Positions 21,183 to 30,653 of a DNA stretch of 43,176 nt are shown piece by piece (within the stretch, counting starts at the first letter, position 1; the number at the start of each line of letters is the position of its first letter). The position numbers were made by a program, and so were the translations under genes. The notes below the pieces were generated by a model. That model was not told the DNA's origin. It saw nothing but the letters and a program-made list of their open reading frames with translations, and searched no databases. The stretch lies in assembly GCA_025529335.1 (NCBI GenBank), contig JAMYHX010000376.1, forward strand, positions 1 through 43,176, read 5' to 3'. This DNA is from Rhizopus sp. PT2906 (taxonomy: Eukaryota > Mucoromycota > Mucoromycetes > Mucorales > Rhizopodaceae).

Positions 21183-21818
21183 ATGCAACAGCTCATACAA
21201 CAGCGCAATACGACATGGCAATTGCTGAATCGAGCTAAAACTCTTTATAATACTTGGGCAGATATTCAAGCAAGATCCTTATCCACACTACAGTCTATTT
21301 GCAATATAGTCGCGCAACGTAAATCTACACTAGAGCTGCCAAAAACTATAGAAAGATACAATATCGATCAGAGTAAACTTTTGTTTAAGCAGACAGATTC
21401 CATCAGTTCCTTGATCGAGAAACAAAGAGTGTTACTTGGACTCTATGAGGATGTATGTTTACGCTGGTCGGAACTGACAAGAGACGTGGATAAATTTGTA
21501 ATAAAAATGCTCCAACAACAACATATGACTACTCCTTTACCCCTTTCAACCGAGTCAATGCTTCAAGTAGCAGCAGTAGATGTATCTGATCTATATGAAA
21601 TGGTATCACTACTTGATTATTCATATCATCAAGAATATATCTATAAAACAAGTCTGTTTGACCAAATACAATCAAGTTTATCAGAACCAACAGACGCATA
21701 TCATCTTTTAGAATTATGGCAAGAAGAATCTCATGTAGACAAAAAGACACTAGAAGATATGTTTGAACGTATGAAAATGTTTACAACCATTAAAAAAGTA
21801 CTTGAGAGCGTTGATTAA
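21183..21818 (+). CDS. Helical protein, possible AIRIM/C1orf109 homologue
   Basis: A single-exon frame of 211 residues starting at the first ATG, MQQLIQQRNTTWQLLNRAKT. It is predicted almost entirely helical: SISSLIEKQRVLLGLYEDVC, then WSELTRDVDKFVIKMLQQQ, a short linker with LPLSTESMLQVAAVDVSDLY, then DYSYHQEYIYKTSLFDQIQS and AYHLLELWQEE. The order of elements matches my recollection of human C1orf109 (AIRIM): an N-terminal QQxxW helix, a two-helix pair, a proline/serine linker, then a helix with paired tyrosines before a final W-containing helix. AIRIM works with the AAA ATPase AFG2/SPATA5 in 60S ribosome maturation. This identity is an inference from pattern and not a computed match. Otherwise it is a hypothetical coiled-coil protein. 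Confidence 0.6.
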   Translation: MQQLIQQRNTTWQLLNRAKTLYNTWADIQARSLSTLQSICNIVAQRKSTLELPKTIERYNIDQSKLLFKQTDSISSLIEKQRVLLGLYEDVCLRWSELTRDVDKFVIKMLQQQHMTTPLPLSTESMLQVAAVDVSDLYEMVSLLDYSYHQEYIYKTSLFDQIQSSLSEPTDAYHLLELWQEESHVDKKTLEDMFERMKMFTTIKKVLESVD

Positions 21819-21860
21819 CAGGTAAAAAGAAGGAAAAGAAATAATATATTACATGGATTT

Positions 21861-24800
21861 CTAATATTCAACATTGAAAATTCTTACAGCGTGATCTTCG
21901 CCTGCAGAAGCCAGCTGAAGTAATCTATCTTGAGTAGCTGCACGCCATGCCAAAGAACGGACAACACCGAAATGACAGAGTCTAAGATATGGATTAGTCA
22001 TAAAGTATAGATAAACTATTTATCGCACCTTTGATTAAATTCATGCCATAGTGTCCACTTGTCAACCTGTTGACCATTTTCGGTTGTATACAGTAAAATA
22101 CGTCCATTCTCTAATCCTACAGCGATCATGTATCTATTATATAAAGTGAGTCTCTGGAAGTGATAGCTACTATCTTAGCATCCTTACTTATCACCATACA
22201 CTGCATCCGGTGCAAAATCAACTGCTGTAACTGCTTCATCACACTTGCCAGTATAAACACAAACCCAGTTTGGAATGGTTTGGTCAGGGCGAGCCCATAC
22301 CTTGAAAGTTTTATCACGAGAGCCAGTGACAAACAGCTTGTCATCATGACTCCAAGAACAGTCCCAGATGATTCTAGCATGCGCCTTGTTCTTTGCAACG
22401 AGCTTATATGGTTCTACTTCATCTTCTCTATGCTCAGAAATTGCCCATAGACGATCTCTCGATACAGTCAAAAGCCATTGGTTATTATGAGAAAATTTGC
22501 AGCGTGTCACTGTGAGGGCGTGTGCATCAATTGAGTGCTTAATTTCTTTCCAAGTGGACGCATTGAATAAGCGGACGATGGCATGTTCAGCTGTGGCTGC
22601 TTTACAAGATGAGGCAATGTATTTGCTATCACTGCTTACGTCGACGGAAATAAGTTCATAAAGATGTCCATAAAGTTTCTCTACTTCTGGCCACAAGGTG
22701 TACTGTAACAGATGTTCTTCATATGGAGGATGTTGCATAACTTCTGCTAATGCTTCAGGAGTAGCCGAGGTATATGCATGAGCGCCTAAACCATTCGAGA
22801 CATCCGTCTCTTCTTCAGCAACATCTCCCTCAAAGACAGCCTTATTAGAAAGACCAAGGGCAGGCAAATTGGCGCCTACGGGTCGGCTTGCGATGTCCTC
22901 TCTTAGACTCCCATCTCCAGTTAAGCAGGCCAGGCTTTCGACACAAGACTTGGGTGCATCAAAGACACGAAGAACCTTTTCATCAGCTCCACTTACAAAT
23001 TGCCAATCATGAATAAAAGCAAGACACTTGAGGTCATAACCATGGATCTGAGGACGACCCATTTCGTGCCATGTAGATACATTTTGACCATCGACCGTAC
23101 GATTCCAAGGAGCAAACAATCGTGTTGTCTGATCCAAACTAAATCCGAAAGTCAATATTCAGTATAGAATAAGATGCACACTACAAACCTGGTTGAAAGA
23201 AGATATCGTGATTTGGGATCCCATGCAAGACTTTCGACAGATTTAAAGTGACCACTGATAGCAACCTTGGGCGACCAGTTATTCTCTCCTTCGATCTCAG
23301 AGTTATCTTTCCACAAATGGAATGAACCATTGGCTCCATGAGAGACAATATGTTTCCCATTTGGACTGAACATAGCACCACAGAAACCCAAGTAAGTGCT
23401 TCCTCCGATATCACCCATACGCACTTCATTGACCCAGACACCAGTGTTTGGTTCAGGGCTCCAGATCATCATAGACTTATCAATAGAGGCAGAAATAAGA
23501 CGCATGGGCTGAACAAATCGTCTTTCACCACTTGCATCTATACAAGGGATATGTCAATTTAAATCATATTGATACACACACACACCCCTTACCTGTTGCC
23601 ATGTAGGGTTTTTGCCATTGAACACTAAATACCCAATCATCATGACCCATGAGAAGTGCCTCAAACATTAAGGAATACTGACAAGCGTCAACAGTGATTA
23701 TATGTGCTTTGGTACTTAATTGTTCTCCAGATCTATAAATTGCCTTTTTTAGTTATCTTTTTCTTCTTTACATGTCAACTTTTCATTTACAGTGCGCTTT
23801 CTTTTAAAGCATCCAACAGATCACTACTGAGACCATTATCTTCCTGTTGCTGTTTTGTAGGTGCAGGCACATGAGGGGATATCTTCCAAAGACGAATATA
23901 TTTGTCTTGACTTGCACTTGCAAGCATCAAATCACCCTTCTTGAACGAATTATTGACGCTTTCATTGCCCTGTCCTGTATAAGTTGCAAACGCCAAGTCG
24001 CGGACCCAATTGTCATGGCCCTGCAATGTGTGCGCCTTTTTGAATTCATTTGTGGTGGACTGATAAACATAGATTGTGATCACTTTGTCGGTGTGTCCAC
24101 TGGCAAGAATTGGGACTAACATAAATACATTGAGCTTTCCCCTTCTTATTTTTTTCCTTATTCATCTCCTGATTACCTCTACTATTTGGAAGATAAGATA
24201 ATGCTAAAGACATTGGATATTTGTTTCCGTTGTTGATCACTTGCTTGCAAGTAACCTCGTCTATGATCAAAATTAATACCCTTGAATTCAAACTGTTCAA
24301 ATTATATCCAACCTGAGACATCATCTACAATACGACGTTCCCACACACGAATGGTTCCATCGGATGAGCCAGTGGTGATGATATCTGTTTCTGTCTCGAT
24401 AGAATGTGCACGCATACAGGCGATGGTCTCTACTGCTCCAGTGTGACCTTCCATAGTTGCCGAATTGATCCACTAAAGATCCTTGTAAGTATAACTAACA
24501 AGAGCACGCTTTTTTATAACTAGAACCTTTCCAGTATTATCTTTTTTCCAAACTTTAGCTGTATAGTCTGCAGAACCTGATATTAAAGCAACATCTTCAA
24601 GTTTGTCTTCACTGCCTTTTGATATTATTAGCTTTATGTTCTTTATTTTTCTTATTGTATAATGACCTCTTTCAATAAAAGATAAACAATTGACTCTTCC
24701 TTTATGACCAGGTAATGTCTCTGTCACGCCTTTGCTACTCTCATCCTAATAGAAACATATATTAGCCCAAAAAAAGAAAGAAAGAACTGAAGGTATTCCT

Positions 24801-24959
24801 TGCCAAAGGATGATAAAGAGCAATCAACTTATCAGCACCGAATGCAACAAGACCATCATGACCCCAGCAGGCAGCATGAGCTGTTCTATTGCAACCGATC
24901 GAAATGAATTCTGAAGTGACTTTGACCATGTCTTGTTTAATAGTAGAAAAAGTACGCAT
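21861..24959 (-). CDS. ELP2: Elongator complex subunit 2 (WD40 protein)
   Basis: Ten minus-strand exons: 24804-24959, 24527-24745, 24313-24472, 24177-24260, 23791-24115, 23593-23732, 23189-23537, 22188-23138, 22029-22133 and 21861-21981, giving 744 residues. Elp2 is the double beta-propeller scaffold of Elongator, which modifies wobble uridines of tRNAs. Landmarks are NRTAHAACWGHDGLVAFGAD, then GHKGRVNCLSF, LLMGHDDWVFSVQWQKPYMA, LISASIDKSMMIWSPEP, GHFKSVESLAWDP, QIHGYDLKCLAFI, WPEVEKLYGHLYELISVDVS, DCSWSHDDKLFVTGSRDK and a final EDHAVRIFNVEY. The first intron has a GC donor (GCAAGG). The second donor is uncertain (24526 or 24520). All other sites are GT..AG and the total length is in frame. 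Confidence 0.95.
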
Positions 24960-25048
24960 AGAAATTAACGACTTAATTTATTTTGATTGGCCTGTGGCTT
25001 AGGTATAATGCTTTACAATTTAGGAAAATGATGTATGAAATGTAAAAT

Positions 25049-26178
25049 TTACAATGTTTTCTGGAGTATAGACAGATCATGAAGGGCGCTATAACGAACG
25101 CTGTCTCTGGTATCATTTAGTGCATAATCAAGTAATCTATCAATCTTTTTGTTGCATACATATGTAAATAAAGCATACATACTCTTCATTTCTTTCTTAC
25201 CTGTTCCTTTCGATCAATGACACCTTTACTAATCAAGAGCGTTAATGTCCTCAGGGTGACAATAACTAACTCGCTATCAGCATTTGGATCATTCAATAAG
25301 TTTAGACACGTATTTTGAGCTTCTCTTGTCATTCCAATGTCTTCATGCATATGTCTGAATATCTTTACTATTGTCAACTTAATACTGAGAGGAATAAAGG
25401 AATCTAGAGACACCATTTGATTAGGTCATTTTGTGTATATATCACTCTTCTTACCTCTTAATTTCTTATCAATCTTTGGAAATATGACTGCAGCAAATCT
25501 ACTTGATTTTTCACATATTTGATCACTTGCCCAGATAGCTGCCTGTAGCTCTATTCTATAGGTTGCTAATTCTAGTCTTTGGATGATACTATAAAAGAAT
25601 ACTAGTGTTATATGTATATGTATAGATAGATAATAAGAGTATTTTACCCAAATTGAACATCCAGCTTCTCTGCTATAATTGAAGACATACACCCAAGGAC
25701 TCTATATTAATAATTCATGCACGTCAAAATCAATCTAGGTTATTATCAATAAAAAGAAAGTATATTACCTTAATGTAAGTGATCTCGCAATAGGATCATT
25801 ACTACCAAGAATAGGTAAAATACGTCTGACTGTTTCATCCACATTCATCACTTTCTCCAAATGGTGTGATGCCTCTTTGAACACCTTTAAAATATAAAGC
25901 TTGACGGTATTATTGCTATTATTTAGGTTATTAGTAACGTGTCAATCAATCCTCTTTCTATTTCTTTACTAAGAACGAAACCAGTCAGCAAGTTTCAATA
26001 TAGCAGTATTGATAATCAGCGGATGAGGATGTTGCTTAAATACATGCACATATCCAGTAAGTGCCTGTATTTGTGGCCCATGAATACCCAAATTACCAGA
26101 GCGAGGCTTTTGATTGAACCTTGTTTCTAATTCCAAAAGAACTTTATAAGCTACTTCTAAGTCATTGCCATCATTCAT
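25049..26178 (-). CDS. INTS7: Integrator complex subunit 7, N-terminal half (separate gene or inverted segment)
   Basis: Minus-strand exons are 25970-26178, 25769-25915, 25648-25701, 25455-25588, 25201-25403 and 25049-25144, giving 280 residues. It matches the first part of INTS7: LIINTAILKLADWFRSYNN, then YILKVFKEASHHLEKVMNVD, RILPILGSNDPIARSLTLRV, a HEAT-like series, and DYALNDTRDSVRYSALHDLS near the end. Human INTS7 is about 960 residues, so only the first third or so is here. The frame stops at TAA inside a sequence that also reads as a GTAAAT splice donor, in phase 2, directly after the conserved helix. The rest of the protein is encoded on the opposite strand from 26238. Integrator processes and attenuates RNA polymerase II transcripts; this subunit is part of its scaffold. 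Confidence 0.88.
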
Positions 26179-26237
26179 TTTATAAAAGTAAGAAAGAAAG
26201 AAAGAAATATTTCGTTCCTTTTTTATCTCAATTCTAC
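26179..26237. promoter_or_regulatory. 59-bp bidirectional intergenic spacer between the two INTS7 halves
   Basis: The two divergent start codons (26178 minus, 26238 plus) are only 59 bp apart. The spacer holds tandem GAAA units (about 26193-26208) followed by a pyrimidine-rich run. No AG dinucleotide suitable as a splice acceptor lies in the last 28 bp before the plus-strand ATG. Confidence 0.6.
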
Positions 26238-28211
26238 ATGTTTGACGAAACACATATTTTAAGACTATTACTTGTTATAAATTCAACAAAGGGGAAACCA
26301 GAACTTCAAAGCAAAGCCTTTCAATGCACGCAAAGTCTAGTCTCTACTCATCAACACTTGATCGTTCGGATCATCGATTCCCCTTCAGCCGATAATCTCA
26401 TCGCGTCCATTGGAGACTGTCAGACTATTCTTCATGACGCGATAAACGAACGAAAATATACGGTAGCCATATCATGCGCAAAGCTATTATATACAATTGC
26501 ACATATTGCACTTACAAGTCGAGATCGTAATGCAATGGACATTGATGTTCCAATTATATCAAGATTGCATCAAACAGTGAATGAAGTGATAGATGCCTTA
26601 TCAACTGGAATAGATAACCTGATAAAATCAGTACGTTTTGGTTCAACTCCAAAACTTTTATATGGGACATATAATGCTAAAGTATGCAAGAAAAGAAAAG
26701 AGAATAATATACTGAATATTTGAATGAAATATAGCTCAAAGAACTACTCAAGATGAAAGCACGATATTGCACACTATTAAATGAATGGGATTTTGAAGCA
26801 TCTTTTAAAGAAGCATATCATACACTATTATTAGCCAATGGTAAAAGTAAAAGAGACAAGATGGTAATGATGCTTATATCTTATAATAGATGAAGTTGCT
26901 GCCATCTTATTACCATATTTGACATTTCTTTTACAACAATGCCGTCAAGTGCCATCTTGGCTTGCAGAAAGTGTCACTGATAAGTTAAAGGAAGGGATGA
27001 ATAAGTCATCTATGTTTGTAAGTGTGCTTAATAGCATCAATAGCTGTGTTACTCAACTTTGAACACAAAAGATTAATCTAGTAAAATTACTACTTCATAC
27101 CTCATCTACAGAAGAACTTACAACCAAGGTGATATCACTTTTACACGTCTATGGATCTTGGGATGATACCAACAAGATGTTTACATCAAATTGCTGGAAC
27201 ATTTATCTCATTAGTTTAGAAGCAGGACGTCGTGGATGGTTTGCACTCATGCAAGCTATCGTGGGGAGCTTATTTAAAAAGGTAACCATGTTGTTCTATT
27301 ATATATATTAGCAAGAACTCACAGTAAAAAAAAAATAGGTTCAATCTGAGGAAAGTGCATATTGGCTAAGAGCATTAGGCTCTCTAGCCTATGCTGAAAC
27401 ACAGATACCAAACAACATAGGCACAATTACAGCCGATACTGTAGATTCTGTGACAAAACATTATGTTATGACACTTGAGGCACTCAAGGTAAGAACACAG
27501 AAAAGTAGGAAATTATGCCCTGTATTTATTATTTATACATACAGGCGTTAAGTGGATTAGGTAAGGAAACATCTGTGCAGCTATACTTTGTAGAAATGCG
27601 TATGGAGATGAATGTTATCATACAGCTGGCACTATCTACCTTGAATATGAATACAAATGATGAGACAGCCTTAACAAGGCAGTCAAGATGGATGCAAGAA
27701 TGTGCAGATCGTTTTCGTAACTTGGCTCTTCGATTTAACTTGAGTGAGCAACCTGTGGAAGTGGATGATAAAGAGATTTTACATGTACTTGCAACCTATA
27801 ATACATGTATTCTAGCATGCGAGTATGCTGCGCGTTCCTTTGCTGCTTCGAATAATTTGTTCTTTTGTGTGAATCCAACGTTGATTCCGATTTTGATGGA
27901 TGATAGAGTGGATGATGATAGTACTAGCAACCTTAGAGAATCTAATCTTATGAAGATATGTAGAAAATTTGTAAAGACTGTTGCAGAATGGGAAAAAGTT
28001 TCTGATCTGCAGGGTAATCAAAGACATGAGGTATATATCAATTATATCGTTTCTTTACAATGCTCACATGAATAATCATCTTCATTAGCAACGTAGCCAA
28101 CATATGAAGACAGCATTAGAGGCTATTCTTAGGACACCATTCATATTACCCAAAGCATTCTTTAAATGTAGTGGGAGAATGCCAATTCCAAAATTAAAGC
28201 ATACCTGTTAA
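26238..28211 (+). CDS. INTS7: Integrator complex subunit 7, C-terminal half (separate gene or displaced segment)
   Basis: Exons are 26238-26681, 26735-26840, 26890-27017, 27072-27281, 27339-27488, 27545-28030 and 28089-28211, giving 548 residues. It begins MFDETHILRLLLVINSTKG, which fits the INTS7 segment directly after the end of the N-terminal half. The clearest family blocks are WNIYLISLEAGRRGWFALMQ, then VQSEESAYWLRALGSLAYAE, VEMRMEMNVIIQLALST, CADRFRNLALRF, and the terminal RTPFILPKAFFKCSGRMPI. The animal C-terminal beta-rich extension is absent. Frame 26121-26237 is also open but is only antisense of the other half. All introns are GT..AG and in phase. Confidence 0.85.
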
Positions 28212-28423
28212 GAGTACAATTAATAGTAGTAGTAAAAGGGAATTCCTTTCATGAGGTACACGTGAGACATAAGCTAAGGAAAGAGAAAGCATGCTAAACA
28301 AATAATAAATCTATATGAACAATTTACTACCTTGTTTAGCAAATGTTGGTATTTATTGATGATATGCAAACAGTGGATTAAGCTATTATTTCTATATTTA
28401 CTATTATTATTATTCTATATTCT
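28212..28423. other. Convergent 3' intergenic region
   Basis: About 210 bp between the stop codons of the INTS7 C-terminal half (plus) and the AN1 zinc-finger gene (minus). It is AT-rich with AATAAA-like words near 28300 on the plus strand. No gene is seen. Confidence 0.5.
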
Positions 28424-29363
28424 TTAGCAAACAATGCATTTGCCATGTTTGTCTCCTTGTAAAGATAATAGCTTGGCCAGTTGTATTTGTTCATTATCAG
28501 TAATATTCTGACACATGTGTTAATGCCTTTAAGGGAGAGAGTATATATACATCACACTTACTCCTTGTTTCGCTTTCAATTGAAGTCTATGAATCTCTTG
28601 CTTCCTTTGCTCTACTCTATCTTTCCTTTGTCTATCAACATGAGTTAACAAATGAAGGAAATATTAAAGTAATATGTATACCTTTCCATTTCTGCTCTTG
28701 AAGTATTATTAATTTGTTTCACTGGCTTTCCATCTGTCTGTTTTCCTTTGCAAAGGTGATCTACTGGTAATCTATGCTTCACACAAAAAGAACGCCCACA
28801 GTCAGGACATTGCATTGGCACAAGCATCTTTGTCGTGCAGCCCTTTTTACGGCATGTATTGTCATTTTTAGGCTTCAGGTCCGCACAATTGTTTTGTATA
28901 TGTTCATTCATCTATCAGATAAAAAGGTTACTGAGGTTGGCTTTAATAATATATAGACCTTACTCTAATATTTGGATCTTGTCCTCTTGGTACTGATACT
29001 GGCTTTTCACAAATAGGGCATGTAGGCACTCTATATAAAGCATTAGACTACGCAAGCGGTCGCTGTTGTTTCTGTTCTTTTTCTACCTAATATCCATACT
29101 TGGATCATTCAAGCTTGGACAATGATGATCCTGTAGTTTGAAATGGTCTTGACTGTATAGGCGTTAATCAATTGGATAATAGTAACAATAGTAATATATA
29201 CATACCAAAATATATGCTTGCAGTAAATGCATGTATAAGGTAAAAAGTCTAATAGTAAACCCTGTCATTTCTTCTGTTTAAACATATGTACTAGTAATAA
29301 TATCTTACCATAAAGGTTACAAGCAGGTGCTGTACATCTTTTACCGAGATCAGGAAACTCCAT
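28424..29363 (-). CDS. AN1-type zinc-finger protein of the AIRAP/AIRAPL (ZFAND2) type with C-terminal CaaX
   Basis: Seven minus-strand exons: 29309-29363, 29206-29248, 29087-29152, 28964-29030, 28682-28911, 28562-28631 and 28424-28507, giving 204 residues. It starts MEFPDLGKRCTAPACN and the first AN1 finger continues DFLPYTCIYCKHIFCQDH with LQDHHC. A linker VPTCPICEKPVSVPRGQDPN follows. The second AN1 finger is GCTTKMLVPMQCPDCGRSF, then CVKHRLPVDHLC. The C-terminus is basic and helical and ends in CIVC, a CaaX prenylation box, as in human AIRAPL. Family members link the proteasome, the p97/Cdc48 ATPase and the ER during proteotoxic or arsenite stress. Several exons are below 70 nt, so gene finders could easily miss parts. 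Confidence 0.92.
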
Positions 29364-29628
29364 GATTACGTATATAATATATAAATGATAAAAAAGGGTA
29401 ACAATGAAGTCAGGAACAACGGATTTATACAGTTTTCACTTTAAATTCAAACTCAGTGTATTTTTCAGCAAGAACACTGCTACGCGAGTTCAATATTATT
29501 AATGAGAAGTTTTGCTTGAGATAGAGGACCTACGACTGCTATTAACATATTGATTGTTGCTATTACTCCTTTTTTTTTCCTCTTATTCTCATTTAATACG
29601 CAGAAGAAGAATGTAAAATAGAGTGTAT
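29364..29628. other. Upstream region of the AN1 gene, nothing recognised
   Basis: About 265 bp of AT-rich DNA with a T-rich patch near 29565-29585. It is the promoter of the minus-strand AN1 gene and possibly of the small plus-strand frame that follows. Confidence 0.4.
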
Positions 29629-29799
29629 GCTTCTACTAATTACTCAATATCAATCGTATACCGACCATATCACGCGTAACCAAGAACGCATTCTTGATTT
29701 CAAAAACCAAAGACTGGACATTCAGGTAGTACATTTGCAAGAAAAGGCATCAGATACACAAGGCAAAGTATCTCGAGGGCGTCTTTCATGGTGAGTGGG
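29629..29799 (+). CDS. Small uncertain gene; second coding-like piece to about 29931
   Basis: A 56-residue frame starts MLLLITQYQSYTDHITRNQE and is helix-like (RILDFKNQRLDIQVVHLQEK). Directly after, in another frame, 29804-29932 encodes MLTHELAEKLVTSVSSEYQA and VIDAYKLLNKLQMPYHFLLQ, again protein-like. They could be two exons of one small helical protein if the 35-bp GT..AG segment within 29769-29803 is an intron, which would be short for this genome, or a single gene broken by a frameshift. The family is not recognised. Confidence 0.35.
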
Positions 29800-30168
29800 A
29801 AGATGTTGACACATGAACTTGCAGAGAAACTTGTGACAAGTGTGTCCTCCGAATATCAGGCAGTTATTGATGCATACAAACTATTAAATAAGCTTCAAAT
29901 GCCATATCATTTTTTACTACAAAAATCCTGAAACCCGCTTTGTTTTTGTCTTTGCAGTACATACTTTTCAGAGAGATTTAAGCTAATCTTTTTGTCATGG
30001 TAGCGGATAAAGACCTTTCTGCTCTCTTTTCAAAAGGAAATGGCTTTGTGAAATTATCCAATTCTTTGTGTTACATTTCAAATCGATTTTTGATTGGCTT
30101 AATTATTGTCTCTAAAAGATTAAAAACCTCTAGATTGAACTGGAAACTACTGTTTATTAATCATCGAA

Positions 30169-30640
30169 ATGGCTACGCTTTCAGATGACGCCATTCGCAA
30201 GGTAAAAAATAAGCAAGTCATTTGACCTACATCTTTAACCCATGACATAGGTCTTTGTTGAATTACAAGCCAAATATATCCAGAGCCAGCAACAAGTAGC
30301 TACTGTCAAAGCTCAGATCCAAGCCAAACAACGCGAACGCAAGATGGCAGAATTAACTCGACGTGAACTGGACAGCTTGGATCCCAATACGAAAACTTAC
30401 AAGCCTGTTGGAAAGATGTAACATTATGCCGAATAAACAATTACGGTCTGTCTTAATGTATTCTTTGATAGGTTTATTCAAAGTCCATTAAGTGACATGA
30501 AGAAGCAATATGTTGATTCTATTGCTGCAACGGACGAAACGATAAAGCAACTAGAGAAAACACAAAAATATTGGGAACGATCAGTTTCTGATGCAGAAGG
30601 AAATCTTAAAGACATTCTTCAGGGCCCAAGAACGATGTAA
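30169..30640 (+). CDS. PFDN1: Prefoldin subunit 1
   Basis: Exons are 30169-30201, 30251-30417 and 30472-30640, giving 122 residues, the family's usual length. Prefoldin is a hexameric cytosolic chaperone that hands actin and tubulin to the CCT chaperonin. Subunit 1 is a beta-type subunit: an N-terminal coiled-coil helix (KVFVELQAKYIQSQQQVATV), a short beta-hairpin (LDPNTKTYKPVGKMFIQSPL) and a C-terminal helix (QYVDSIAATDETIKQLEKTQ, then KYWERSVSDAEGNLKDIL). The stop lies 13 bp from the stop of the convergent ankyrin gene. Confidence 0.95.
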
Positions 30641-30653
30641 ATACAATAAAATT

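Noticed and set aside
26121..26237. Upstream extension of the INTS7 C-terminal half
   Set aside because: The open frame there is mostly antisense of the first exon of the N-terminal half; the methionine at 26238 fits the family better.
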